A DNA stretch of 64,000 nt, taken from NCBI RefSeq assembly GCF_023674465.1, contig NZ_CP098400.1:186001-250000 (forward strand), written 5' to 3'. Each line of letters begins with the position of its first letter. The stretch's first letter is position 1. A model generated the notes under the pieces. The model made no database searches. It saw only the letters and a list, made by a program, of their open reading frames with translations, and was not told the origin of the DNA. The DNA is from Xiashengella succiniciproducens (GTDB lineage: Bacteria > Bacteroidota > Bacteroidia > Bacteroidales > Marinilabiliaceae). Shown one piece after another: positions 1 through 9,638 of the stretch. The translations under genes were made by a program, and so were the position numbers.

Positions 1-3000
1 GATCCCGTTCTCAGGAGTCAGGTCTATGATGTTCAGGTGATGGTCAATGAGCAGCTCCTCAAGTTTTCCAAGGAGCTTGGAGTGAAAGTGATTGCAGCCA
101 ATGATGTTCACTTCTCGGATGCTGAAATGGCTGAGGCACACGATATAATGATCTGCCTAAATACAGGAAAGGATCTTGATGATCCCAACCGGATGCGTTA
201 TACAAGGCATGAGTGGTTTAAGACTACCGAGGAGATGAATAAGCTCTTTGCTGATGTCCCTGAAGCCTTGCTCAACACTCAGGAGATTGCTGATAAGGTT
301 GAAGACTACTCACTCGACTCTCCACCTATTATGCCAGTGTTTCCAATCCCGGAGGATTATGGTACCATTGAGCAATACAGGGAGAAATACTCAGTAGATG
401 ATCTTAAGAATGAATTTGGTGCAGAAAGATATGACAAGCTAAGCGGTGATTATGAGCATATTCTAAGGGTTAAGTTTGAGGCTGACTATCTTGAGCATTT
501 GTGCTATACCGGGGCAAAGCGCCTGTATGGAGACCCGGTGCCTGATGAGGTAAAAGAACGAATAGACTTCGAGCTGTTAACCATTAAGATGATGGGTTTT
601 CCGGGTTACTTCCTTATAGTACAGGACTTTATAAATGCTGCCCGCAAAATGGGAGTTCTTGTAGGTCCGGGTCGCGGATCCGCGGCAGGATCCGCGGTTG
701 CTTACTGCGTGGGCATTACAACTGTTGACCCGATCAAGCATGATCTGCTGTTTGAGCGATTTCTCAATCCCGACCGTATTTCCATGCCTGATGTTGATAT
801 TGATTTCGACGATGACGGAAGGGCAATGGTGTTAGATTGGGTTGCCAATAAATATGGCAGGGATAAGGTAGCACATATTTGTACTTTGGGTACCATGGCA
901 GCCAGATCAGCTATTAAGGATGTGGGCCGGGTCTTAAGGCTTCCGTTGGCCGAGACTGACAGGATAGCCAAGCTGATACCTGAAAAGCCCAATACCAAAC
1001 TTAGCGGGGCATACAAAGAGGTGCTGAAACTTGAGATGGCAAAAGGCTCCCTGGAAGCAGCGATGGATGAGATTGATCGCAAATTACAGGAGGCCCGCAA
1101 GGAAGATAGGGAGAAGGACATACTTAAGTATGAGGTTCAAAAGATTTTTGCCCAGGAAATAGAGCGTGGGCGCATGGAAAATAATCAGGCCTTGCTTAAA
1201 ACGCTTGAGCTGGCATGTGACCTGGAAGGATCTATACGTCAGACAGGAGTCCATGCCTGTGGTGTCCTCATTGGCCGCGATCCCCTGGTAGAGAATATAC
1301 CACTGATGCAGGCCAAGGAAGCTAATCTTCTGGTTACACAGTATGAAGGGACTCTTGTTGAATCTATTGGTCTTCTTAAGATGGATTTCCTGGGACTTAA
1401 GACTCTGTCAATTATTAAAGAAGCACTTGAAGCTATCAAGCAGTCCAAGGGTATTGACATAGATATAGAAGCGATTCCATCCGACGATATCAAGACCTTT
1501 GAGCTTTTTGGAAAGGGATTGACAACTGCGATCTTCCAGTTTGAATCCGCAGGTATGAAGAAGTATCTGCGCGAGCTTGAGCCCAACCGCTTTGAGGACC
1601 TTGTTGCGATGAACGCGTTATACCGTCCGGGTCCGATGGAATATATCCCCGACTATATCTCCCGTAAGCTTGGACGAGAGCAGGTCCACTACGACCATCC
1701 TTTGATGGAGGAATATCTAAAGGATACTTACGGTATCACTGTGTTTCAGGAGCAGGTGATGCTTTTGTCGCGTAAACTTGGGGGTTTCACCCGTGGTGAG
1801 TCTGATACCCTGCGTAAGGCAATGGGTAAGAAGATGGCCGAGGTGATGGCTAAACTTAAGGCCAAGTTTGATGAAGGCTGTAAGAACAACCCTGAGTTTA
1901 TGAAGGGCTGTCAGGAGATGGACAAGAAGCCACAGGATGTTATTGACAAGATATGGAAGGACTGGGAGGCTTTTGCAAGCTATGCTTTCAACAAGTCGCA
2001 TTCCGTTTGTTATGCGAAACTGGCATATCAGACCGGTTATCTTAAGGCAAACTATCCTGCTGAGTTTATGGCTGGTGTGCTAAGCCGTAACCTGAGTGAT
2101 ATAGGCAAGATCTCGACCTTTATGGACGAGTGTCGACGTATGGGCATCAAACTGCTTGGTCCGGATATCAATGAGAGCTATATCAAGTTTACGGTAAACA
2201 AGGACGGGGCCTTGCGTTTTGGTATGGCAGCCATCAAGGGAGTAGGAGAAGGAGTCGTTGAGGAAATCATTAAGGAACGCGAAAAGAGAGGCCCCTTCAA
2301 GGATGTATATGACTTTTTTGAGAGGGTCAATCTACAGGTTATTAACAAGAAAGCTGTTGAAGCACTTGCTAATGCAGGAGCTTTCGACAGCCTTGGAAAT
2401 CTTCACAGAGCGCAGTTCTTCGCCCCTATCCAGGGCGAAGAAGGAACCTTTATTGAACGTCTGTTAAGGTATGGTAACCGCTTCCAGGTAGACAAGGCTA
2501 CAATGGCAAGTTCCCTTTTTGGAGCTGAAAACGCATTAATCTCAATCAAGAAGCCTGAAATCCCAGATTGCAGGGAGTATACGACCCTAGAAAAGCTTGA
2601 GAAGGAGAAAGACCTGTTAGGTATATATCTTTCAGCACACCCACTTGACGACTATCGTCTGGAGCTTAAGCATTTCTGTAACCTTAGTGTAGCAGCCCTC
2701 AACAACCCTGAGAATATCAAGAACAGGGAGTTTGTCGTGGGAGGTATGATTACAGGGGTGAGGAAGGGTCTTACTAAAAAAGGAAATGAGTTTGCTATAG
2801 CCACCGTTGAAGACTATAATGGCTCCTATGAGTTTGCCTTTTTTGGGCAGGACTTTGTCAACTTCATAGGCATAATTAGTAATGCCAAGTTTGTATTGAT
2901 CCGTGGCAAAGTAGTGCCAAAGAGATTCAAACCGGACGAGTGGGAAATCAAGGTATCCAAGATATCTCTACTGTCTGATGTTCTTGACAGCATGGTTAAC

Positions 3001-3231
3001 AGCATCACACTTCGAATTCCTTTACAGAGTCTCAACGATGAGATAGTAAACGAGCTTGCATTTGTGACAATGGAGAACAGAGGCAAGATCACTCTTCGCT
3101 TCCATATTTATGATGAAACCAACGAGAGGCAGTCTGTTCAACTTTTATCCCGCTCAGTAATGGTCAATCTGTCCAGGGAGCTTATAGATTTCTTCGATAA
3201 CTGGGAGGAAATATCTATAGCATTAAACTAG
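1..3231 (+). CDS. dnaE: DNA polymerase III subunit alpha (5'-truncated by window edge)
   Basis: Replicative DNA polymerase catalytic subunit. The reading frame is open from base 1, so the gene starts outside the window; about 1076 residues are visible and roughly 160-180 N-terminal residues (most of the PHP domain) are missing compared with the usual family length of about 1230-1260. The polymerase signature GPGRGSAAGSAVAY begins at codon 222, and the catalytic aspartates lie in PDVDIDFDDDGR (codons 263-274; Asp264, 266, 268). The conserved finger and thumb motifs QEQVMLLSRKLGGF and AFASYAFNKSHSVCYAKLAY follow, and an OB-fold lies near bases 2735-2950. The ATG/GTG codons near base 37 are internal and are not the start. 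The gene is followed by trxA, a pairing common in Bacteroidota. Confidence 0.97.
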   Translation, partial: DPVLRSQVYDVQVMVNEQLLKFSKELGVKVIAANDVHFSDAEMAEAHDIMICLNTGKDLDDPNRMRYTRHEWFKTTEEMNKLFADVPEALLNTQEIADKVEDYSLDSPPIMPVFPIPEDYGTIEQYREKYSVDDLKNEFGAERYDKLSGDYEHILRVKFEADYLEHLCYTGAKRLYGDPVPDEVKERIDFELLTIKMMGFPGYFLIVQDFINAARKMGVLVGPGRGSAAGSAVAYCVGITTVDPIKHDLLFERFLNPDRISMPDVDIDFDDDGRAMVLDWVANKYGRDKVAHICTLGTMAARSAIKDVGRVLRLPLAETDRIAKLIPEKPNTKLSGAYKEVLKLEMAKGSLEAAMDEIDRKLQEARKEDREKDILKYEVQKIFAQEIERGRMENNQALLKTLELACDLEGSIRQTGVHACGVLIGRDPLVENIPLMQAKEANLLVTQYEGTLVESIGLLKMDFLGLKTLSIIKEALEAIKQSKGIDIDIEAIPSDDIKTFELFGKGLTTAIFQFESAGMKKYLRELEPNRFEDLVAMNALYRPGPMEYIPDYISRKLGREQVHYDHPLMEEYLKDTYGITVFQEQVMLLSRKLGGFTRGESDTLRKAMGKKMAEVMAKLKAKFDEGCKNNPEFMKGCQEMDKKPQDVIDKIWKDWEAFASYAFNKSHSVCYAKLAYQTGYLKANYPAEFMAGVLSRNLSDIGKISTFMDECRRMGIKLLGPDINESYIKFTVNKDGALRFGMAAIKGVGEGVVEEIIKEREKRGPFKDVYDFFERVNLQVINKKAVEALANAGAFDSLGNLHRAQFFAPIQGEEGTFIERLLRYGNRFQVDKATMASSLFGAENALISIKKPEIPDCREYTTLEKLEKEKDLLGIYLSAHPLDDYRLELKHFCNLSVAALNNPENIKNREFVVGGMITGVRKGLTKKGNEFAIATVEDYNGSYEFAFFGQDFVNFIGIISNAKFVLIRGKVVPKRFKPDEWEIKVSKISLLSDVLDSMVNSITLRIPLQSLNDEIVNELAFVTMENRGKITLRFHIYDETNERQSVQLLSRSVMVNLSRELIDFFDNWEEISIALN

Positions 3232-3251
3232 TTTAACATAGTGTAATTGTT

Positions 3252-3259
3252 TATCTTTG
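3252..3259 (+). promoter_or_regulatory. Bacteroidota -7 box for trxA
   Basis: TATCTTTG is an exact match to the Bacteroidota -7 consensus TAnnTTTG, 77 bases upstream of the trxA ATG. A weak -33 element (TTTA, 3232-3235) lies 16 bases upstream. It suggests that trxA is transcribed independently of dnaE. Confidence 0.45.
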
Positions 3260-3336
3260 AACATATGCAACCTGAAAACGTTTAGGTATTACCGAATTAA
3301 ATCATTGAGTTTATAATTATTTAATCATAAAGAATC

Positions 3337-3654
3337 ATGGCTATAGAAGTAACTGATGCTAATTTTGACGAACTGGTATTGAAATCAGACAAGCCGGTAG
3401 TTGTAGATTTTTGGGCTGAATGGTGTGGACCGTGTCGTATGGTTGCCCCTATTGTTGCTGAACTTTCTGAAGAATACAAAGATAAGGCTGTTGTTGCCAA
3501 GATGGATGTTGACAGCAACCCTGACACATCTGTTAAGTTTGGAATCCGCAACATTCCAACACTTTTGTTCTTCAAGAACGGACAAATTGTTGACAAGCAG
3601 GTTGGTGCAGTACCCAAGTCTGTTCTGGCATCAAAACTGGATGCTATCCTTTAA
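3337..3654 (+). CDS. trxA: Thioredoxin
   Basis: Small cytoplasmic disulfide reductase of 105 residues, the usual length of bacterial thioredoxin 1. The redox site WCGPC is present (Cys30, Cys33) after the hallmark VVVDFWAEW strand, and the cis-proline loop reads RNIPTLLFF. It would pass electrons from thioredoxin reductase to substrates such as ribonucleotide reductase and peroxiredoxins. It has its own probable promoter (-7 box at 3252) and is closed by a strong hairpin terminator, so it is probably monocistronic. Nothing is unusual in the sequence. Confidence 0.96.
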   Translation: MAIEVTDANFDELVLKSDKPVVVDFWAEWCGPCRMVAPIVAELSEEYKDKAVVAKMDVDSNPDTSVKFGIRNIPTLLFFKNGQIVDKQVGAVPKSVLASKLDAIL

Positions 3655-3677
3655 GAAATAAGAATCATAAAATATAA

Positions 3678-3713
3678 AAGACCGGCAGGATGTCCTGACC
3701 GGTCTTTTTTTTT
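3678..3713 (+). terminator. Intrinsic terminator of trxA
   Basis: Arms AAGACCGGCAGGA and TCCTGACCGGTCTT around a two-base TG loop form a 13-bp stem with one bulged base. A run of nine T follows. It lies 23 bases after the trxA stop codon. Confidence 0.88.
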
Positions 3714-3753
3714 GTCTGCGCACTCTGTTGAGTACGCAGTTGTATTTAACACA

Positions 3754-5139
3754 TTAACCGAGTATCATTCCTATAATTGTTGCAGAGAGTAGTGATGCCA
3801 GTGCGCCTGCAACCAGGGCTCTGAATCCGAGTTGGGACAGCAAGACCCTTTTGCCGGGAGCAAGGGAGCCGATACCACCGAGCTGGATGCCTATAGAGGC
3901 GACATTGGCGAAGCCGCTAAGTGCATAGGTAGCCATAATTATTGATTTCTGGTGCATAAAGGCTCCGGAAGCTTTTAGGTCACCCAGGCTAACATATCCG
4001 ATAAATTCTGTCATTATGAGTTTCTCTCCTATCACACGACCAACAAGGTCAATATCTGGTCCAGCGACACCAATAAGCCACACCAGCGGTGCAAATAGAT
4101 AGCCCAGCATAAACTGTAGGGAAAGTTCAGTGTAGTTACCATTGGTTGAGTTGGCTATGATTTCATTCAGACCAGTCCATGCACCTACCTTCATACAGAT
4201 AAAGTTGAACATTGCAATAAAGGCAATGAAAACCAAAAGCATACCAGCTACATTTACAGCAAGTCTTATCCCTTCTGTTGTTCCATTAGAGATGGCATCC
4301 AGAGCATTCTTTCCTATCCTTTCACGTCCAACTTCAGCGTTCTGTTCAATAGGTTCGGTCTGTGGCACAATTATCTTGGATACTACCACAACACCTGGAG
4401 CTGCCATCAGTGATGCAGCAAGAAGGTGTTTTGCATAAAGGATCTCCTGAACCGGGTCACCACCTCCAAGCACCTTAATATAAACAGCAAGCACTCCACC
4501 TGCCAGTGTAGCCATTCCAGCAGCCATTACTAGCATTATTTCAGAACGGTTCATCTTGTCGAGATAGGCCTTGATCATAAGGGGGGACTCTGTCTGACCA
4601 ACAAAGATGTTACCTGCAACTGCAAGACTTTCTGCACCCGACAAACCCATCAGTTTAGTCATACCCTTGGCTAAGATTGAAACTACTTTCTGGATTATTC
4701 CAAAGTAGAATAGCACACTGGTAAGGGCAGAAAAGAAAATGATAGTTGGGAGAATTGTTATTGCAAAGTTGACAAGAGGTGATTCAATCACACCGGTATC
4801 CATGCTACTGAAGAGGAATTCTGTACCAGCCTCAGTAAAACTGAGAACTTTAACGAAGGCTCTTCCCACATATTCAAACACTGTCTGAATAAATGGAATG
4901 TGAAGGATACAGAGGGCAAGGACCAGCTGCAATCCAAGTCCCTTGGCCACCATACTCCACTTGACTGCTTTGCGGTTGCTGCTTATCAGCCATGCGATTC
5001 CGATGATAACAAGCATCCCAAGCATCCCGCGAAGAACACCCATAATAGTTAGTCCCGTTGATTCAACAACAGTATCACTCTGTGCCGACAGAATCCCACA
5101 CAGGGTCATGAAGGCAAGAAGCATTGCAATTCGTTTCAT
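3754..5139 (-). CDS. Concentrative nucleoside transporter (NupC/CNT family)
   Basis: Polytopic inner-membrane protein of 461 residues that should import nucleosides by cation symport. A signal-like segment (residues 1-20, ending LSAQ) precedes the first transmembrane helix, a form often seen in Bacteroidota CNT proteins. The CNT order is visible: N-terminal helices, a central gate region, and the substrate-site motif GQTESP (181-186) followed by MIKAYL. The C-terminal half carries the motif FANVASIGIQLGGIG. It starts 3 bases after the stop of the upstream BFN nuclease gene, so the two are almost certainly co-transcribed. Which nucleosides it carries cannot be read from the sequence. Confidence 0.9.
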   Translation of the reverse strand: MKRIAMLLAFMTLCGILSAQSDTVVESTGLTIMGVLRGMLGMLVIIGIAWLISSNRKAVKWSMVAKGLGLQLVLALCILHIPFIQTVFEYVGRAFVKVLSFTEAGTEFLFSSMDTGVIESPLVNFAITILPTIIFFSALTSVLFYFGIIQKVVSILAKGMTKLMGLSGAESLAVAGNIFVGQTESPLMIKAYLDKMNRSEIMLVMAAGMATLAGGVLAVYIKVLGGGDPVQEILYAKHLLAASLMAAPGVVVVSKIIVPQTEPIEQNAEVGRERIGKNALDAISNGTTEGIRLAVNVAGMLLVFIAFIAMFNFICMKVGAWTGLNEIIANSTNGNYTELSLQFMLGYLFAPLVWLIGVAGPDIDLVGRVIGEKLIMTEFIGYVSLGDLKASGAFMHQKSIIMATYALSGFANVASIGIQLGGIGSLAPGKRVLLSQLGFRALVAGALASLLSATIIGMILG

Positions 5140-5142
5140 ATA

Positions 5143-5763
5143 TTACTTTGAGCGACGTTTGATTTCATCCCGTATTTCCGAGGCCCGTTCATAATTCTCG
5201 GCTTCCACGGCCTGGTCGAGCATTGCTTGCAACTCTGCAAGAGTCTTGGATGCAAGTGGATTGTTGTCTGACTGGGAAGAAGACCTCGATCTGGGGGAGG
5301 GAGTAGAGGTTGGTGAAGAAGTGCCTGAAGATTCTTTTGTATCTCCAAAGTCAAGGACGATACCGGCTTTGGCAAGGATTTCCTCGTAGGTATAAATTGG
5401 GCAGTTGAAACGAAGGGCAAGCGCAACAGCATCTGAAGTACGGGAGTCTATCCTGATAACTTCACTGCTTCTTGTACATACAAGCTCTGAGTAGAAGATG
5501 CCTTCCTCAAGCTTATAGATTAACACCTCAGTGAGCTCTACATCAAAAGCCCGGGCAAAGTTTAGGAAGAGATCATGGGTAAGGGGTCGGGGTGGTTCAA
5601 GCCCCTCCAGCTTTATAGCTATTGATTGTGCTTCTACACCTCCTATAATAATTGGGATACGGCGATCACCCTCCTCTTCGGCAAGCACGAGCGCATAAGC
5701 CCCCGACTGTGTCTGTGAGTAGGATAAGCCGAGTATATTTAGCTTTACCTTTTTCTTGTCCAT
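5143..5763 (-). CDS. Bifunctional nuclease family protein (DUF151) with C-terminal UVR motif
   Basis: Protein of 206 residues in two parts. Residues 1 to about 135 are a BFN/DUF151 domain, recognised from the opening VKLNILGLSYSQTQSGAYAL, the segment IPIIIGGVEAQSIAIKLEG and the later RTSDAVALALRFNCPIYTYE. After a Ser/Pro-rich linker (about 138-165), the C-terminus (166-206) matches the UvrB/UvrC (UVR) interaction motif, ELQAMLDQAVEAENYERASE. This domain pairing is widespread in Bacteroidota; its in vivo role is not firmly established, though BFN proteins have reported DNase and RNase activity. It is the first gene of a two-gene unit with the nucleoside transporter. Confidence 0.88.
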   Translation of the reverse strand: MDKKKVKLNILGLSYSQTQSGAYALVLAEEEGDRRIPIIIGGVEAQSIAIKLEGLEPPRPLTHDLFLNFARAFDVELTEVLIYKLEEGIFYSELVCTRSSEVIRIDSRTSDAVALALRFNCPIYTYEEILAKAGIVLDFGDTKESSGTSSPTSTPSPRSRSSSQSDNNPLASKTLAELQAMLDQAVEAENYERASEIRDEIKRRSK

Positions 5764-5801
5764 GAAAAAATCAATAACTCCAGCTTAAGAAGTATAATAC
5801 A

Positions 5802-5809
5802 CAAAGATA
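5802..5809 (-). promoter_or_regulatory. -7 box for the BFN nuclease-nucleoside transporter unit
   Basis: On the minus strand this reads TATCTTTG, an exact TAnnTTTG match, about 40 bases upstream of the BFN start codon. No clear TTTG -33 partner is at the usual distance. Confidence 0.4.
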
Positions 5810-5885
5810 GGAATTTGTTTTAAAAGGTACATAGCAATACATAGGTTTTGGCCACTGATAGTTAAATATTCTATGTAACACAAGA

Positions 5886-6872
5886 TTAGCCCTTAACCTG
5901 GCTGCTTTCCGGGGCTATGCAGGAGGCTTCGGGTGTCTTGAAAATTAAGGCCATCAGTGCAGGAATGGCAAGGTTGATAATCCAAAGCAGGAATACCGGA
6001 CATATTATTGCTGGGCTATTGGAACTGAGCAATCCGAAGATAAACAGGGCCATCGAACTCCTAATGCCAAGGTCGGCAATTGCCAATGTTGGCAGCAGGC
6101 TGATTGCAGCAAAGTATAGCATCACAAGTCCGAAATCTGTAATGCTCCCGGTTACTCCAAAAAATCCTAGCAAAAGCCATAATTGTATATTGAAGACAAT
6201 ATAGCGGGTGGAAGTAAACAGTACTATTGCCAATAGTCTTTGTCTCTCAATGCTCTTCAATGAGTTGAGATATGTGTACATCAGGTTGATGCGTGGATGA
6301 TGTTTGTAACTGTTTACTAACAGTATAGCAACTGATACTCCAGTTACAAGTGCTGCTACTGCTAGCAGGGAGTATTTCAGGATTGCTTCATTTAAATCTG
6401 ATAGGTTGTCAGCATATTTGCCGACACGTGTTATAATAATACCAGTAATTCCCCCGCAGATTAATACCAGGTTTTGAATCATGCTTCCCGCAGCGGACAG
6501 AACAACGCCCCCTGTACGGAGACCCTGGGGCAGGAGACCGCCTTTTGCGATAGTCTCGCCTGCACGGGCAGGCGTGACCATACCGCTCTGTATTCCTTTT
6601 AGTACCTGATAAAATGTGTTTTTCCAGGGCTGGATGACTATCATTTCAGAAAGTTGCCTCCACTTAGCAGTCTCAAGTCCCAGGTTTATTGCAAGAAGTA
6701 TAAGCTGTACAATTATAAGGCAGAGAAAAGGCCCCAGTCTGCCATCAAGCAGGGCAAAGAAACTGCTCCAGTCTTTAAACCTGAGCAGGCGATATAGTAT
6801 GTAAAAGCCGGCTGCGAGAGATACAACAAGATTTAATATAATAGCAGTTCTTTTTTGCCTCTCCGTATTCAT
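5886..6872 (-). CDS. YbhN / LPG-synthase-TM family membrane protein
   Basis: Integral membrane protein of about 328 residues with the lysylphosphatidylglycerol-synthetase transmembrane fold (YbhN/AglD-like). The family is recognised from the SGMVTPARAGETIAKGGLL segment and its 7-8 hydrophobic helices. The frame is open upstream to 7112, but that would run through the divergent promoter and into rsmA. The ATG at 6872 (MNTERQKRTAIILNL) opens directly into the first helix and is the better start. No aminoacyl-transferase (MprF C-terminal) domain is present, so lipid aminoacylation cannot be claimed. The family is often annotated as a flippase or lipid-related membrane protein; the substrate is unknown. 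Confidence 0.8.
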   Translation of the reverse strand: MNTERQKRTAIILNLVVSLAAGFYILYRLLRFKDWSSFFALLDGRLGPFLCLIIVQLILLAINLGLETAKWRQLSEMIVIQPWKNTFYQVLKGIQSGMVTPARAGETIAKGGLLPQGLRTGGVVLSAAGSMIQNLVLICGGITGIIITRVGKYADNLSDLNEAILKYSLLAVAALVTGVSVAILLVNSYKHHPRINLMYTYLNSLKSIERQRLLAIVLFTSTRYIVFNIQLWLLLGFFGVTGSITDFGLVMLYFAAISLLPTLAIADLGIRSSMALFIFGLLSSNSPAIICPVFLLWIINLAIPALMALIFKTPEASCIAPESSQVKG

Positions 6873-6971
6873 GCTGCAAAGTTGCTTATTTAATGATTCT
6901 AAATCTATATTTTTTTTGTGTATATTAACCGAATTGGGTGGTTCAAAGGTCAACTGTTGTGAAAATAGTTT

Positions 6972-6979
6972 TACCTTTG
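6972..6979 (+). promoter_or_regulatory. -7 box for rsmA
   Basis: TACCTTTG matches TAnnTTTG exactly and lies 43 bases before the rsmA ATG, in the divergent intergenic region shared with the YbhN-type gene. The -33 element is not clear. Confidence 0.4.
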
Positions 6980-7021
6980 CAGCACCTTTATGAGCAATTA
7001 ATATAAACGGCGTAACCATGG

Positions 7022-7810
7022 ATGATGAGGCGTGTAAGAGCAAAGAAGTTCCTGGGCCAGCACTTTCTGGAAGATTTGGGCATTGCCCGTCGGATAACTG
7101 AAAGTTTGTCAATCCCTCCGTCTCATGTAGTTGAGGTGGGGCCGGGAATGGGAGTTCTTACACAATTTTTGGTGCAACGCGAAGATCTCGACCTCTATCT
7201 TGTCGAGATAGACAGTGAATCAGTCGAATATCTCCACCAGCATTACCCACAATTAAGTAACAGGATTATAGAAGGGGACTTTTTGAAGTTTGACTTCAAC
7301 AAGATCTTCCCTGACAAATTTTCCATTATTGGTAACTTCCCTTACAATATTTCTAGTCAGATCTTTTTCAAAGTATTTGATAACCGTAATCATGTCGACA
7401 AGGTTGTCGGCATGGTACAACGTGAGGTTGGACGCAGGATAGCATCCGGTCCGGGTTCCAAGGAGTACGGCATATTGAGTGTTCTGCTGCAGTCATACTA
7501 TACTATTGAATATCTGATGACCGTGGATGAGCACGTATTTAGTCCCCCGCCAAAGGTGAAATCAGGAGTAATCAGGCTTGTGCGCAACGAGGTTGACAAG
7601 TTGCCTTGCGATGAGAGATTGTTTGTAAAGGTTGTAAAGGCAGCTTTCCAGCATCGCAGGAAGACCATGCGTAATAGCTTGAAATATGTAGAGTTTGACC
7701 ATGGTGCTATAATGCATTTACCTGTGTTTGATTTGCGTCCTGAACAGATGTCTGTTGAGGCCTTTCAGGAACTTACCAAACTGATTGAAGAGCATCCGCT
7801 CTGTGAGTGA
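7022..7810 (+). CDS. rsmA: 16S rRNA (adenine(1518)-N6/adenine(1519)-N6)-dimethyltransferase
   Basis: KsgA/RsmA dimethylates two adjacent adenines at the 3' end of 16S rRNA during small-subunit maturation, using S-adenosylmethionine. The protein has 262 residues, normal for the family. It shows the N-terminal KKFLGQHFL signature, the SAM-binding loop VEVGPGMGVL (37-46) and the catalytic NFPYNIS motif (106-112), followed by the C-terminal helical domain with FQHRRKTMRNSL. Two adjacent ATG codons (7022 and 7025) could serve as start. A possible promoter lies 43 bases upstream. mgtE follows after 32 bases and may be co-transcribed. Confidence 0.96.
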   Translation: MMRRVRAKKFLGQHFLEDLGIARRITESLSIPPSHVVEVGPGMGVLTQFLVQREDLDLYLVEIDSESVEYLHQHYPQLSNRIIEGDFLKFDFNKIFPDKFSIIGNFPYNISSQIFFKVFDNRNHVDKVVGMVQREVGRRIASGPGSKEYGILSVLLQSYYTIEYLMTVDEHVFSPPPKVKSGVIRLVRNEVDKLPCDERLFVKVVKAAFQHRRKTMRNSLKYVEFDHGAIMHLPVFDLRPEQMSVEAFQELTKLIEEHPLCE

Positions 7811-7842
7811 TTGATTTTGTGTAACCATTAAAATTTCCGCAA

Positions 7843-9207
7843 ATGGCAAAGTTCGAACTAACCCGGGAGTTGATCGATCTTATTCGAGAGTTGATTGAGC
7901 AGAACAATGTTGCTCAATTGACGGAAATTTTACTGGAACTGCACCCTGCCGATATTGCTGAGATTTATGAAGAGCTCAGCGTGGATGAGGCAAAGTTTCT
8001 GTATTTTCTTCTGGATGATGACACTGCCGCCGAGGTGTTGATAAACCTCGAAGAGGATGACAGGCAGAATTTTCTGAAGTCCCTTCCAAGTGAGGAAATT
8101 GCCCGCCGTTTTATTGATAATCTTGACACCGACGATGCTGCTGACATAATCTCCGAGATGGATGAAGAGCGGCAGAAGGAGGTACTTTCATTTATCGACG
8201 ACACCGAGGTAGCAGATGACATTGCTGACCTGCTTAGCTATGAGGAAGATACTGCAGGTAGTCTAATGGCAAAGGAGCTTATCAAGGTTCGTGAGTCCTG
8301 GAATATAATTACTTGCCTTCGCAGCATGCGACGTCAGGTTGAGGAAGTAGATGAGGTTTATTTTGTTTATGTTGTTGATGACAAGGATATACTGAAGGGA
8401 ACCATTTCGCTGAAGAGGATGCTGCTTGCATCATCCGAAAATCGTGTGCGTGAATTATATAATCCGGATGTAATTTCAGTCAATGCCAATACCCATTCTG
8501 AAGAGGTTGCCAATATTATGGGCAAGTACGACCTCGTTGTACTGCCTGTGGTTGATGATAATGGCAAGCTATTGGGACGTATCACTATCGATGATGTGGT
8601 GGATTATATCCGTGAAGAAGCTGAAAAGGACTATCAATTGGCATCAGGTATCACGGGAGACGTCGAGATCTCTGACAGTGTATGGCGCCACACCCGAGTT
8701 CGTGTGCCATGGTTGATGATTGGGATGATGGGAGGATTGCTTGGCTCACGTGTAATCAGTGCCTTTGAAGGCAATATAGCAAGGTTTCCGGAAGTGGCTT
8801 TCTTTATGCCCCTGATTGGCGCTATGGGAGGAAATGTTGGTATTCAGTCATCCGCTATTATAGTTCAGTCTATCGCTTCCGGAAATCTGGGTTTTGAAAC
8901 CAACTGGCGCAAGCTTGGCAAGGAAGTATCTATAGCCTTGTTAAATGCGTCAGCTTTATCGGTTATAGCGTTTATCTACAATATGATTGTTGGTTCGAGC
9001 TATGCTCTCACCTTTACAGTGACTTCGGCATTGTTCTCAGTGGTATTGTTTGCCTCTCTGCTGGGGACCTTCCTTCCACTTCTGCTTAACAAATTTAAGG
9101 TTAACCCTGCTGTAGCCACCGGACCGTTTATAACGACGCTCAACGATATTGTCGGGATGTTCCTGTATCTGATACTTTCAGTTTATTTTTTCAATCTTTT
9201 TATGTAG
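7843..9207 (+). CDS. mgtE: Magnesium transporter MgtE
   Basis: Mg2+ channel/transporter of 454 residues with the full MgtE plan. An acidic N-terminal superhelical domain (about residues 1-135, rich in Glu/Asp repeats such as PADIAEIYEEL) comes first. A pair of CBS domains follows (about 140-260), with LGRITIDDVVDYIREEAEKD linking into the plug helix. The C-terminal membrane domain (about 285-454) has five helices, including GAMGGNVGIQSSAIIVQS and the pore motif of the family near GPFITTLNDIVG. In characterised MgtE proteins, Mg2+ binding to the cytosolic domains closes the pore. It lies 32 bases after rsmA. Confidence 0.96.
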   Translation: MAKFELTRELIDLIRELIEQNNVAQLTEILLELHPADIAEIYEELSVDEAKFLYFLLDDDTAAEVLINLEEDDRQNFLKSLPSEEIARRFIDNLDTDDAADIISEMDEERQKEVLSFIDDTEVADDIADLLSYEEDTAGSLMAKELIKVRESWNIITCLRSMRRQVEEVDEVYFVYVVDDKDILKGTISLKRMLLASSENRVRELYNPDVISVNANTHSEEVANIMGKYDLVVLPVVDDNGKLLGRITIDDVVDYIREEAEKDYQLASGITGDVEISDSVWRHTRVRVPWLMIGMMGGLLGSRVISAFEGNIARFPEVAFFMPLIGAMGGNVGIQSSAIIVQSIASGNLGFETNWRKLGKEVSIALLNASALSVIAFIYNMIVGSSYALTFTVTSALFSVVLFASLLGTFLPLLLNKFKVNPAVATGPFITTLNDIVGMFLYLILSVYFFNLFM

Positions 9208-9300
9208 GGTAGAATTAACCTGATTTTTAGTTGTAACTTGTTCTATATCCCATAGAGGAGGTAGTCAATCGTATGCTTTTATGACTAAAACATAAATATC

Positions 9301-9549
9301 ATGGAAAAGAATCCTGAACCACGTCCGGTTGTTGTCTTCTCAGGTTCACAAATGGAAGTTGCGATTATCCAGACTCTGCTTGAGGACAATGAGATTGAGT
9401 TCTTCTTGCAGGATGAGTTTATCGGCACTATGGCGCCATGGTACGCCGAAGGAGGTGGAGCCGGCTCTGTCAAGATTGTTGTAGCTGACAGTGACGTCGA
9501 AAAGGCTCAAGTCGTAATAGAGGAGTATTACAAAAATATCCGTCAGTAA
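9301..9549 (+). CDS. DUF2007 domain protein
   Basis: Small soluble protein of 82 residues matching DUF2007 (putative signal-transducing protein). Typical features are the opening VVVFSGSQMEVAIIQTLLEDNEIEFFLQDE, the central GTMAPWYAEGGGAGSVKIVVADSDV and the closing helix with EEYYKNI. The family resembles PII-like ferredoxin folds; no biochemical function is assigned. It follows mgtE by 93 bases and ends before a strong bidirectional terminator that separates it from the convergent metal-efflux operon. Confidence 0.8.
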   Translation: MEKNPEPRPVVVFSGSQMEVAIIQTLLEDNEIEFFLQDEFIGTMAPWYAEGGGAGSVKIVVADSDVEKAQVVIEEYYKNIRQ

Positions 9550-9638
9550 GACAGGATTATCTATATTGTTTTTTGATAGATTCCAGTAAGGCGACAAAAC
9601 TGGAATTAAATATGATTGCTGCTGAATTGTCAATATAT

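Noticed and set aside
674-697. Tandem 12-base repeat (GGATCCGCGG units) in dnaE
   Set aside because: It encodes the repeated GSA residues of the conserved GPGRGSAAGSAV polymerase motif, so it reflects protein sequence and is not a mobile or regulatory repeat.
6873-7112. 80-residue N-terminal extension of the YbhN-type protein
   Set aside because: It would overlap rsmA and the shared promoter region, and the added residues lack any domain or signal features.
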